Translations under genes and position numbers: made by a program
Source of the DNA: Sesamum alatum
Taxonomy: Eukaryota; Streptophyta; Magnoliopsida; Lamiales; Pedaliaceae
Direction of reading: 5' to 3'
NCBI GenBank assembly: GCA_034509735.1
Contig: JACGWO010000012.1
Location: 21,419,188 to 21,483,187, forward strand
DNA length: 64,000 nucleotides
Shown: in pieces, positions 22,289-34,444 of the stretch
Layout of the letters: each line of letters begins with the position of its first letter
Position numbering within the stretch: position 1 is the first letter of the stretch
The notes under the pieces: model-generated
The model's database searches: none
Seen by the model: the letters and a program-made list of their open reading frames with translations, nothing else
What the model was told of the DNA's origin: nothing

Positions 22289-22888
22289 TCAATTTAATTG
22301 AAACTAAAATGAAATGATTTACATTTTATGTTTTTGAATTATTTATTTTTACTGCAAAAGCAGAAACTATTGCAAATACTCACGTTTTCAATGCTACTAC
22401 GCTAAAGAGTAATAACCAAAATTATCATAGAGACTTGCTTCCGTTTAGCTAATACTCTCTTAGTTCTAAATTATAATTTATTTTAGTAAAACACGAATTT
22501 CTAAAGAAAAAGTATTTAAAAAGTTGATATTTATTCTATTTTTACATGATTTTTTCAATAAATTAGGATGGAAATTAAATATACTACTAAATAAGACGAG
22601 ATATTATCACAATGTAAAGAATGAAAATGAGAAGATATTTGTAAACAGAAAATGTGAACAATGAAAACAGGACAGATGAAATCTTCATCAAAACCCATAA
22701 AAATCTTTCTCCATTTCTCGCAAGATTTCAATCCCACCGCCACCGTCCACCCACTGCTCCCATAAATTCTTCCTACAAATCCCCACCTACTCCGCCCCCT
22801 CTCCTCCTCAGCACGGAGGAGCTCCGCCGCGGGAAGGTGTTCTGAATTCTTTAACTTATAAAAGCATAATACAGACTGAAAGGTGAGA
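22289..22888 (+). other. Upstream region of the TPR gene
   Basis: AT-rich until about 22690, then a CCACC-rich leader-like stretch (22730-22830) before the ATG. No separate gene is called; the long minus-strand frames here are the antisense of the GC-rich TPR exon. Confidence 0.4.
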
Positions 22889-24794
22889 ATGTTGCTGAGG
22901 AGCTCATCAACACCAATCTTGAATTCATGGCTACCCAATTCTGCATCCGGGTCGGGGTCATCGCCGGAATCCGATGCTCTACCCCAGTTGACAAGAACGC
23001 GATCTGTCTGCCTGACGACGTCGTTTGAGGAAATCTCCGGCAGAAGCACGCCGACCCGGATCGCGGATTCCAAAGACCCGGTGAAGCCCAAGAAGAGCTT
23101 GAGGCTGCTCGCGCCCCCGAAGCCCGCGAAAATCCAGGAGAGAAGAGAAGGCCAAGAGGTGGTCTCCTTTTTCCTGTCGAGCTCCGGCTTGGGCGCGCCG
23201 GTGGAGGAGGAGGGCTGTTTGGCGGTGGCGGAGAGGGGGAGAATGCCGCAGTCGCCTGTGGTGGGCGGCGGCGGAGGTAGTGGTGTCGGAGGTGGTAGGA
23301 CGTGTGGTGGTGGGAGAGGGTCCGGTGACGGGTCGGGTTCGGGTTCACAAGACCCCGGGAGGTGGCGTGGACGCCATAGTACGGATGCGTACTATGAGAT
23401 GATGATTGAGGCTAATCCAGGAAACTCTCTCTTGCTCGCAAATTATGCTAAATTCTTGAAAGAGGTACTTCCTAAATTTACTTTTCAAGAACATTTTCAG
23501 GAAAATTGTTGTATAATTTAGTTAATGGCTCATGAATTTGCACTTTATTATGTAGAGGATAATTCAAGTTCGATTCAGTCTGTTGTTTTTCTTGGGATTT
23601 AATTTTATTATGGATAAATGTGTATGTGTATATATATGTGTATGTGAGTGTGTGTGTTCCTGTGCTAAATGCTATGTTATGTTCTTTGATTGGTTGTTGT
23701 TGGGGTTGAATTTGATTTCTGAACTATTCAATGTGTTGTAGGTGAAGGGAGACTTTGCAAAAGCAGAGGAGTATTATGAGAGAGCAATTTTGGCTAACCC
23801 AAGTGACGGCAATGTGTTATCACTCTATGCTGATCTAATATGGCAGACGCATAAAGATGCTGATAGAGCCGAGGCTTATTTTGATCAAGCTGTTAAAACC
23901 GACCCCAATGACTGGTGAGAACTATTCTCCCTTCACTTGGTTTCTTGATCTTGATCATGATCTTGAACTTGATCTGGATCTGATGCTTTCCTTTGTAGTT
24001 ACTTCAAACTCTTGTATTAGTAGCTTGAGTGAAAATTAAGTTTGTTTTGCTTTTGTTACTATGGAAATTTGTTAAGATATGCCGTGCAAGAACGGAGGAG
24101 GTAAGTATTATTCGCATTCCACAGTAGTAGTTAACTCTGTAAGGATACCTGGGGTGATCAGTTCTTGTTGGAGTTTTGAGTTTCATTGATGTTTTACATG
24201 CGCCCTAATTGTGTACGGTTCATTGCTGATCTTTGTCAATTGTAATTATATGATTACTCTGTTCTAGTAAGAGAAACCCGACTGGTCCTAAACATCTTCT
24301 TGTTTTTTCGTCTACGTTTTACTTGTATCCTGCAATTTTCTAGTACGACAACACATCTTGTTGTGCGACATTTCTTGAGATTATATCTGAAGTTCAGCAT
24401 TCACGTGGGGGCGAGTTGCTGACAAAAGATTGGTTTTCTTGAATTGATTTCTTTCAAATCAGAGCTATGTCTTGGGAAAATACATATTGATCTTTGCTCG
24501 AACCAATTCTTGATGAGATTCCTAGGATTGACTCCTCAGATGTGGTCTCATTTGTGCAACAAATGAAGGATTTGAACTTTTCATTTTGAGTTTGCTGAAA
24601 AATGACGAATGTGTATGTTCTGCAGTTATGTGATGGCTTCATATGCTCGGTTTTTGTGGGACGCCGAGGATGATGAGGAAGAGGAAGAGGCCAACGCCAT
24701 AAGTAGCAAACACGCGGCATCACAGACAAATAATTCACCTTCCAAGTTCTTCCACAACGAATCTCGTCAGCCTCCTCTTGCAGCAGCCTCTTAA
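22889..24794 (+). CDS. Tetratricopeptide-repeat (TPR-like) protein, 305 aa, 3 exons
   Basis: Exons are 22889-23464, 23742-23914 and 24626-24794, with GT..AG borders; Cys250 is rebuilt across the last junction. The N-terminus ([16 protein letters not shown]) and residues 1-120 are Ser/Pro-rich, with a motif LTRTRSVC. A Gly/Ser-rich linker (about 126-160) is followed by the conserved part from about 166: [19 protein letters not shown], then [20 protein letters not shown], then [19 protein letters not shown] and [19 protein letters not shown]. These are consecutive TPR-like helix pairs with the A..YY..A...NP spacing, followed by an acidic tail. Plant members of this single-domain TPR family are uncharacterised; a protein-protein scaffold role is inferred from the fold. 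The upstream GTG in the same frame is not a credible start; the first ATG is used. Confidence 0.88.
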
Positions 24795-24984
24795 TCTAAC
24801 GCCCCTCTCTATGTAATCGTAGACGGTGATGAAGTGCAGTCAGAAGAGCTTGCTAACGATCTACTGAATCCGCATCACGGCCTGCTGTTCTGTTGTAAAT
24901 ATAGAAGATGAAGAAGGCTCTCTTCACTGTAACTCTTTATATCAATAAGTAATTACATTTTAGCTCCTGACTGTAACCTTCTTA

Positions 24985-25195
24985 TCTATACTAATATAAA
25001 AAGAAAATCAAGTTTTTACTCTACCAAAAGTGGTCACTTACACTCCCACATTAATTTTTTGTTATGTCAATAATACTCTAAAATTTGTTTTTTTTTCTTT
25101 TATTTTGTTTTTTGAAATATGATGTGTTGATTTATATATATATATTTTAAAACGTGAAATATTATTTATTATATACTAAGTATAAAAAATCATAA
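24985..25195 (+). mobile_element. Helitron-like 5' end, 3' end not identified
   Basis: TCTATACTAATATAAAAAG, preceded by A, matches the start at 22117 and resembles those at 11213 and 16744. I could not find a convincing CTAG 3' terminus; the end given is only where the AT-rich homologous character stops. Confidence 0.3.
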
Positions 25196-25274
25196 CACAT
25201 TAGCCTTGCCTGGGTTCTTCTGTCAGGAAACTGATGATTCTGAATGCACTGGTACAAAAATATCTGGGAAAGAT

Positions 25275-25382
25275 GGTTGCAGAGTTTGATATATTACATG
25301 TGGTTGTAGAGACCACCTCTGATGTTTGATATATTACATGTAGTTGCAGAGAACACCTCTGATGTTCGATATTTTACATGAA
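25275..25382. repeat. Tandem repeat, about 2.3 units of 48 bp
   Basis: The word TTTGATATATTACATGT(G/A)GTTG(T/C)AGAG is repeated, followed by (A/C)CACCTCTGATGTT, with a partial third unit ending TTTTACATG. Confidence 0.7.
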
Positions 25383-25602
25383 AGTCTTTGGACAAATTTT
25401 TGAGTGTTCGACCTATAAGCTTCAACTTTTTAAACTTAAAAAATGAAAAAGATAACTTTTTAAGTCAAAAGCTATAAACATCACAGATATTGTATTTAAG
25501 TGTTTTTTAGTTGTTCCAACTTTTCATAAATAGACAAATATGATTCTTGACTATCTTGGTTCATCAGGATAGTTGGATGGAATTAAAGGGCGGTGGATTA
25601 TC

Positions 25603-26563
25603 GGCAAAAGTGCAAATTTAGTTTCACATAATATGGTCATTCATATTTGACTCCACACTGTATGTAATTTTAAATTGATTCTACGTTTCCTTAAAAATTG
25701 CAAATAGAGGCCAACATCGTTGCACAGAGTACCCCTCCCACTACTGCTGTTAAATTTTGACGATTGACCATCTTTAACTGCAAAATTACAACATTTATCC
25801 CCATAAAGTTGGATCATTTTAACTTTAGTCCCACATTTTATGAAATTTTACTTTTGATTATAGTTTTTATTAAAATTGCACCGTCTGGTTCAAAAACATA
25901 TCAAATTTAGTCCTATATTCACTCCGCCATTAGTTCAAAATCCACATATTTCACATGGTCATTAGTTGGTGATTATTGAGAGAGAAAATCACCACATGAA
26001 TCTCAAACACGTGGTAAAAAGTCAAATTAGTCGTCTCAACAATTAAATCATCTCCACATCCACCTAATTGGTTTCGCTTTCTACTGTATGCACATGAGGA
26101 TCATGTGGCGATTTTTTCTTCCAAAGATCAACAGCTAACGACCAAATGCATATCCCATATGTTGTGCTGCTGGGTTACAATGCTGGAGCGTCAAAAAAAA
26201 AAAAAGAAAAGAAATTTGCTATGTTTTTGGACTAATGATGCACATTTTAACTAAATTTGTAGCTAAAAATATAATTTCGTAAAGCGTGGGATCAAAGTTG
26301 AAATGATTCATTCTTATGGGACCAATGTTACAATTTTGCCACTTTTGACACACTAATTGCTTAGAACATGTGACTTTCACAAGCTGGTCCGCTGTTAACA
26401 TTTAACGGCAATTAGTGGGAGGGCCTTTTGTGCAAAAAATTTGGCCCCCATTTGTAATTTTTAAAGGAACGTCGAGTCAAGTTTAAAATCCCATAAAATG
26501 CGAGGTCAAATATGAAATGATTCTATTTTGTGGGACTAATTTGCGTGGATTATTGCACGATTA
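25603..26563. mobile_element. Fold-back element, about 960 bp with arms of about 330 bp
   Basis: The left arm (GCAAATTTAGTTTCACATAA..., later CCTTAAAAATTGCAAATAGAG, CCTCCCACTA, ATCATTTTAACTTTAGTCCC) faces the right arm. The right arm, reverse-complemented, gives GCAAATTAGTCCCACAAAAT, CCTTTAAAAATTACAAATGG, CCTCCCACTAATTGCCGTTA and ATCATTTCAACTTTGATCCC. Arms are diverged and the loop (about 25935-26220) is unrelated single sequence. No transposase; a non-autonomous fold-back or MULE-like element is likely. Confidence 0.7.
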
Positions 26564-29500
26564 AATGTGGGATAAAGTGTGAGGTGATTATTTAATTACC
26601 TTGTTTACCCTATTCGATAAATTAATAGATTATTGTGTGATAATTTTATCTAGCGTTTGCTTTTTATAATTATGATGTAGAATAATATAGTGAATTGACC
26701 ATAATACCTTATAATATGACAAAAATGTCTCTTTCAACATGTCAACTAATAATAATATAAAATATTACAACATGTAAGAATCTTATATATATATACATAC
26801 ATAGATATGAATATAATCGTATATATATATACATACATACATATGAATATATGTGTTTCCTTCCCCACATTCATACGACATCTAACATCTATCACCTTAG
26901 CCCCGTGGAAGAGGTTTTAATAATCTCAACAGTTTCAGCTCTCAATTGAACTCCAACTTAAAATTATTTGGAAGATCACCAGTAAGCAATAGTTTAATCG
27001 TTTATCATATAAAATTCAAATATATCGTTTATCATGTCCCCCATATTTTTCAAAGTGCATAAGACAAATCCAAACCCAAGCTAGGAGGTTGCGCTCCCAG
27101 TTGTTCAGCCCAATAGGCCCAAAGCTTTGCAGGCCTAATAGCAAAATCCCAAAAATTATGGAGTTCAACCTTCTTGCCACCCAGACTAAAGAGAAAAGGT
27201 CCGAAAATAAGGCCATATCAGCAAGCTAAAACCCTAAACAACATGGCTGTCATGCCAGCTGAAGTCTACATGTCAAGGGCCATGTCCTTAAAAAATCACT
27301 AGGTAATGCCACATATATCAGCAGGACCAGTTGGACAAAGTTGTCTGTAACTAACTTTCTTACTTTTCAGGTTGATTGGGCAGACCTCATTCAAACACCT
27401 ATAACTCCCAAAAGATAACTCCAAACGAGGTATGGATTTTATCGCTGTAATCTAACATTCAGGGGTTTCCATTGATATGCAAATTACCCATAACCAACCC
27501 CTCGAATCTCACCCAATTTTCTCATAGAGGTCTTGTTGTAGTCAACATGTAAGTCATTTTACACTCAACCATTTTCATTCTCGGACAGCAAGGCCCCACC
27601 TCTCCTACTCATTTTCTGCATACTATATGCTCATTTTAGCTCCCATTCACATACGTAAGCACTCTAGAGCACTTACTTTGGCATTATGGCACGATTATTC
27701 CTGTGTTTCTATGTAATTCCACATAATTTAGTTACTGATTTAAACATTAGGGTGCTAAAATATGTTTTGTAGGTTAGTCCTCAGGTAATTTCAGAATTTT
27801 CACGAAAAACCTTCGGTCATTGTGGTGCTACTGGACTCCAACATGCATCAGTTTACATACTCATTCCCAATTTTGTTTATTACATTTTTTAATTTAGTTG
27901 TTGGCATCCATTGATTCTTGGTATAGTTTGAAGTCCACAATAGAATGATTCCTTGTTATTATGAAGCTGTTGTGGACCGAAAAATATGGCATAATTATTC
28001 TTGTGTAGAGATTAAATTGTTTTAGGTTGTAATTTGTAAAAATCATCTTTATTACCTAATTTACATTGCGGTATGGGAGTGTAGTTGAGTTTATTCCCAA
28101 TGATTATATATATGTATATATATAAATTTTTGTAATTGCTATTTTGAATCTTGCCTTATTAATAAGGATTATCATGTGTAATTTGTAACTCATTTATTAT
28201 AGACTTGCTGAAATTGTGGTGTTTTGATAGACTTGCTAATTTTAGTGATATTCTCGTAAGGGCTAACAAATGTTATAGACTAGATAATTGTATATTAATA
28301 ATAGATATGTATTTAAGGCTAAATGAATTACAAGGGTTATCTAGTTATTCCCCACATAACAGATTGTATAGCAATCCACTAAGGTTGTGTATACTGACCC
28401 CTATTGGATTAACCCATGTTATATTAACTCCACAGTATCTACTGTATTAACCCATACAAGACTATTGCATAAAATTGTTTACTTACATACATTATACAAT
28501 ATGGGTGGATAACCATATACTTTGTTTACCCTCATACATTGAAAAATGGACTAAGTTCCAAATCTAAATTTTTACCTACGGGGTTGAGATGGATTGTCAA
28601 GTCAATCAAGTGTACTTTCTTTCTTCCCCAGCATTCCATCTTCTTTCTCTGCACCCATTTCTCACAGTCACAAGTTTTGAGCCTGCTTCTTTTGTTCCCA
28701 TCTTCAAAACTACTCCAAACTTATATAACCAAAGTGTGGTTGGTTGTGTTTAATCTGGCTATAGGGGTACCCCTAACACAATGTTCGGTCGACCAACAGT
28801 GGTTCTATTAGCTACGTCGTTTTTAATTTCTTTTTTGTTCTTTTTTTCATAATTATTCCCATATGTTTTACTCTGAATAATTAAAAAGCCAAAAAGCTCA
28901 TGCTGTGAGCAACACCCAGTATCTTGATGTTATTTGAAGCAAGTGCACAAGTGGTAGACGTGACTCACCTACTTCGTTGCTTTTGAAGTTAGGCGAAATC
29001 AACACTACTATGCACTTTGGATGCAAGAATAGAAAACAACAACAAAGTATGTATTACTTATTTTGTGTATTAAATAAGAATATGGCTAATTGTCATTCTA
29101 GAAATGTAGAAAACAGAGAGGGAAAAGAGGCCTCAAGGTAGAGCTTCAAAGAAGACACCGATGCAGGAGAGAGAAATCATCAAACTTGCCTTTCATTTTG
29201 ACCTACTTTTTGTTAGAGCATTAATTAATGGTGTGGTGAAATTTTATTTATAACCTTGGGCAAACGAGACAAAAGAATGGGAGGTACAAGACCAAAAAAA
29301 GAAAAAAAGTTAGTGGGAGATTGTGGTGGGTCCCACATATTGTTAATCAAACCACCATCGTCCATACTATTGTAGGGGGTCGAGTACCACGTAATAGAGG
29401 GTTGTCTGGCTTAGTAGCGACCCGTCTTTTTTTTTTTTTTTAAATGATCCATTGGTACACATTAGCCACTTTATCCTACTTGTAGTGGCTGGTAAACACG

Positions 29501-30890
29501 GCCTAAGACTTATTTCTTGTTTGTCTTTTAGTTGGTGGCAATACAGTTTTTTTTAACACAAAGGTTATAAGACTAGTGGTCGACTTATTAAACTATTGGC
29601 ATGAACCCCGAATGGAGGAGCCGTAACTCACCGACTCGTCAAGAGCACGAGTGACTCAAGTGTGGTTCATGCAAGTATATGCTGCCTCGAGGAGTAGTTC
29701 GGACATAATGCATTAGTATGAACCTTGGAAGACGTTTTCATGGATGCCCAGGTTATCAAGTTATTGTGACTCCTCAATTTGCTCCATTTTTGTAATTTCC
29801 ACTTGCAACGAAATCTGTTGAATTGTGTAATTGTAGTTTTCTAGTTTCGCAGGGATGGTATTGCGACACATTTTAATGTGTCAAGCCCCCAATGTGTCCA
29901 AGGTTCAAAGGAATTATTTCAGGAGTGTTGAACTGAATTGCGCAATATAAAATTTAGTGAATACCAAATCAGTGTTGCAGTGTTCAAAGCAAGGCGACTG
30001 AGGGTTCGATTTACTATGTTTGGCCATTATATAGTGGATCATTGCAATACACATACAGACTTTCTATATTTGTGCCATCTTTACCCGTTAGATGTAAGAA
30101 ATGTGTGCAACAATCCTAAATAACCATAACCTTTTAATTTATTTCGGCCAATTACAAGACTTGTATTTATTGTTCGTAGGTGTTTTGAACTATATATATT
30201 ATGACCAACGCTTTATATTTAATTATCTTTGGGGTTTTATTTTGATATGCTAAAAATTAGTTGGGCAACAAAGGGACACAAATTTACTACAGAACGTGTT
30301 ATGCAACTTCACATATTCTACAACTACATTAAGGTGCCATCTTGGTTATGTAACTTTCTAAGTGATTTTGTTGTTTATTAAGCAATCAATAAAATTTTTG
30401 AGATGTTCCTATATATTTTACGAGCAATGATAAAGTCCTAGCATTACCAAATACATACGTTCCTTGAAGAAAATATTTTGGAACCCCAATAAATAATTGC
30501 ACTAAGGAAAATAGAGTGGCCGGATGCGAAAACTGCATGAAGTAGGAAGATTTCAAAAATAGTGACATGCATACATGCCTTTACATGGTAAATGCACTTG
30601 TCATTTAGATTGCACTTACCAGTCAAAAGCCATGATATCTGAAGTTGGCATGTTGAAGTTATTTCAGGAGTGCCAAGAAATTATTTCAGGAGTATATGAA
30701 ATTGGCATGCCACTATATTCTACACCAAAGATAATATTTCACGTCATTACACCTTTTGTGGGTTTATAAATGAGGGATTCATTTTTCTATTTTTACGAAA
30801 TTTCACAAAGCTCTTTACATTTGTTGAAGCACCTTCTCTTTTCATCCCTAAACATATGCTCCAAATATGTGTCCCCCAAGATTCTTTTTT
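26564..30890. other. Gene-poor intergenic DNA with degraded repeats
   Basis: No gene model holds. It includes a duplicated TATATACATACATA-type patch (26785-26850) and a segment at 27775-27850 homologous to 3128-3205. A poly-T tract lies at 29427-29442. The words TTATTTCAGGAGT recur at 29917, 30660 and 30683. Likely old transposon debris, but no termini were recognised. Confidence 0.4.
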
Positions 30891-30894
30891 TTTT

Positions 30895-31260
30895 TTTTTG
30901 TATTGCGAACATTTCACGAAGGACATGGATAGAGTGTTCATGGATTCACTTGTTGCCAATGTTCATTCCGATTAATCATGCATATGGTGGTCCAAATGTT
31001 GGTGCAATCACGTTTTGCAATGACTATAGTGAATGATAAGTTTGACATTCATTTGTGCTACCGCTATTGTTTGAAACGAGTGAATCATTTGCGGGAGGGA
31101 CATGCCATTTTCCCTTGACTTGTCAAGAGAGATGGAGTTTGTTGGATTCACCAAAGAAACGATTATGGATTGATGTGGACATGTGGGATGAAATTGGCCA
31201 GGTATGAAATGAGGAGATTTTAAAATGTGCGCCCAATAACATAGCATACTATTTTATTAT
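30895..31260 (+). pseudogene. Degraded Myb/SANT-like DNA-binding ORF (TE-associated type)
   Basis: In shifting plus-strand frames the region reads FTKDMDRVFMDSLVANVH (about 30912-30965), then KFDIHLCYRYCLKRVNHLRE and KRDGVCW (about 31038-31145). This order resembles the plant Myb/SANT-like (Myb_DNA-bind_3) domain found in L10-interacting MYB proteins and in PIF/Harbinger accessory ORFs. Stops and frameshifts show it is not functional. Recognition is by pattern only and no alignment could be run. Confidence 0.4.
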
Positions 31261-31643
31261 CTTAACTCTACAAGTTCAATAATTTGCCTTTTTGTAATAT
31301 TTTGGGTTATTTGGTTGAGTTCCATAGTAAAAGCCATTTTCGCTTCAGATAGGGATTTTTATTGCTTCTAATTATTTTTAAGGTTTGTTTTGGGGTCATC
31401 AAAATTTTGTTAACTTGACCATGTCGAACGAAATTGCAAACTCACCCAGTTGAATGCATGTTTATCTTGATATAATAGTAATAATGTTGTGTATGATACT
31501 TGTGAACTTTTATTTTAGCCGTCGTCTTCATGAAACCAATCCTCATTTAGAAATAGTGATTATTTTTATGTTATCGTAATAGTATATTAAGTTTGATTGG
31601 GCTGGGGGCGGGATGGGCCTTTTTTGGAGCAGGATGGGCTGTG

Positions 31644-34444
31644 TGTAACATCCCCTCGGTAATTACATTCCGTCTTATAAGAAATCCACATTTAACCTAA
31701 TAAGATAACTCAAATATAATACCGAGACATCATGGAATGACATGCGTCATCGAAATATTGTATTTAATCATCAATTCTAGTATTTATAAATATAAGGAAA
31801 GGGAAAGGTGCAGTTCCTAGTTATTACAAAACTTAGGATACGAATCGACTGAAAGTCTTATACATACAGAATTATGCAACTACGGCTCCCAACTCAAGAT
31901 ATCACTGCTGACCCACCTAGTAATATTGATAATCGGCTTATGATTCACCATTCGACTAGTCATTGTGACTTATTTCCTGAAAAATATTTGGCAAGGGATG
32001 AGCTGCCTACTCAATAAGTATAGCTAAACAGCCTATATACACGTATAGATACACGCCATGTCACAAACCAACGAATATTCAATATATATATGTATGTAAT
32101 CACAATAAAGCCATAAAGTAATCAATGCCACGATCATGCATTAACACACAATACAATATCTGAAGTCACAGTTTTATATTCTTAGGGCCCTACTTACTCT
32201 AATTGGAGTACATCAATCAATGGTTCTGCCGGCTATCATCATCTCAATCCATGTCATATCATATACAACACATGATACCAGTCGAATGTGATATCCCCAT
32301 ACTATATGAGTGTGTAGCAATATCAGCACAGAACATCACAATGAACATGGCATCCCCACACCACCCCAGTGTGTAGCTATCAGCACAGGATATTCCCCGC
32401 TACCTAGAAAATCCCGGTACCCTACGCGCCATGGTACCTAGCTTATATTCATTTTTCTCATCACACATCATCAAGCACATCGCCATCAATCACATCATAA
32501 CAAACCATTGACTATGGTCCCCAACTAGGTAAGTCATCTCTTTATCACAATTTAATGATATACTCATAATTGACTTCTTCGTTCAACTCCATGCAACAAT
32601 CGAATGTAATATAAGGCTATCATCCGTCAATCTTTATAATACATAAATAATCACAAATAAACACAATACGCCAACTTCATAAAATAACCACTTAATCCAA
32701 ATAAGCATTTACAAGTACCAACGAGGTTTACAACCAACAGGTACACCCCTATAGACTTATATATATATATATATCCAATTAACTATACTTACCTCGATCT
32801 CAAAACGGTTATGCTAATAGAAGGAGTTGATTAATCTTCTACTTTATCCCCGTATCCTATATAGGTTATAATAGGGATAATCAATATATCGTAAATTTTC
32901 GAATGAAATTTCTAAATAATATTCGTATATTTAATACCAATCCTTTAATATTTAATTTATATTGAAATTCAACCCTCTGTTCATTCCTCGTCTAAACAAT
33001 TAGACATTATAAGCTTTCCCGATATATATATATATATATAATTTAGGGTTAATTACACTTACACCCCCTCTGAGAATGTATAATTACACTTTCCCCTAAA
33101 AAAGTTTTGAAATTACATTTACACCCCCTCCGAAAATTCTCTGTTTACACCTGACCCGCATCCGTTAGAGTTTGGACGAAAAATGTTCACGTCAACAAAA
33201 ATAATTACACAAATTTTCAATTTTTCCCATCATTTAACATTCTCATGTATATTTTTGTACTTATAAGAGGATAAGTGTAACGTATATGTATGGAGTGAGA
33301 CCAATATTATTATATTTTTTCCTTATAAGTACAAAATTATTGCACGAGAATGTTAAATGAGAGGTAAAATTAAAAATTTATGTAATTATTTTTATTGAAA
33401 TGAACATTTTCCGCCCAAACTTTAACGAATGGAGGTCAGGTGTAAACAAAGAATTTTTAGAGGGGGTTTAAATGTAATTTCAAAATTTCTTTGGGGGAAA
33501 GTGTAATTATGCATTTTCAGAGGGGGTCTAAATGTAATTAACCCTATAATTTATCAATTAACTCCTAAGAGCTGATTTCATCAAACCCCTCTTATTTTTA
33601 TAAATATTGTTCTCTATAATACTCCTAACTGAAATTATTACAAAAATCTCATATTCCATTTTAATAAATACAATATTTCTCAAATATAATTTTCAAATAT
33701 TTTTCAAACATAATTTTCTACTATACCTATTAATTTTCACCAATTATTCACAATTATAACAATTATTCTGACCTAGTACATATAATTATGTATTTGGTCA
33801 ATAAATTCGATAAATTTTGGATAATCCATTATAACAACGACTAAATTTAATAGATTAAATAAAATTTAATTTATTGGCTAGAATAACCCCGTTCCAATTA
33901 AATATATCCCTGATCACTAATTTATATAAATTCTCAAATTTAATAAATTTTTCGATTAAATAGTAAATCGAATAGTACAAGGTATATTTAATAAATGCAG
34001 TAACCAAAAAATATAATTATATAAATTAATAATAATTTTTGAAATTAAAATTTTACCTGGAGGATCGCCGAAGCCTATTTGCTTTTTAATCTATGTGTGT
34101 GTGTTATTGTGTGTGTTTTGTGTAATGTGTGTGTGTTTGCTTTCTTTTTCTCTTTTTGAAATATATATATATATATTTGTTGTATAGATAAACTTTTGGG
34201 AGGGGCGGTCCTCCCAATCAGTAATCGCCCTTTTTTTGAAATAATTTTTATTAAAAATTATAATTTAGTCCTCAACTACATTATATATATAAATTGACCA
34301 CAAATATTCTATAAAATTTTAATTTAGCCCCTTCAGGTTTTAATATATTTAAAATTTCTACCTATAATTTATAATTAAATTTATATTTTCTTAATAATCA
34401 CCAATTAGCCTCTCAATGAAGTATAAAAATTTATGGACGTCACA
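31644..34444. mobile_element. Probable solo LTR of a large LTR retrotransposon, with a nested MITE
   Basis: The segment starts TGTAACATCCCC and ends GGACGTCACA, giving the inverted termini TGTRACRTCC that LTRs show. Flanks CTGTG (31639-31643) and CTATG (34445-34449) are a 4/5-matching target duplication. No gag or pol coding lies inside. A family B MITE (33046-33544) is nested, leaving about 2.3 kb of LTR. Low-complexity GT-rich sequence is near the right end (34090-34140). An unclassified DNA transposon remains possible. Confidence 0.5.
33046..33544. mobile_element. Long-TIR MITE (family B, copy 2), nested in the solo LTR
   Basis: GGGTTAATTACACTTACACC at the left and GTCTAAATGTAATTAACCC at the right are inverted; TTA precedes the left end and TAT follows the right end. 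It matches 10630-11131 throughout (AAAAAAGTTTTGAAATTA, GTTTACACCTGACC, TTCTCATGTATATTTTTGTA, GGAGGTCAGGTGTAAAC). Confidence 0.8.

Noticed and set aside
22555..23348. Minus-strand ORFs of 178 and 165 codons
   Set aside because: They lie antisense to the GC-rich first exon of the TPR gene, whose splice model is consistent; no domain is visible in the antisense frames.
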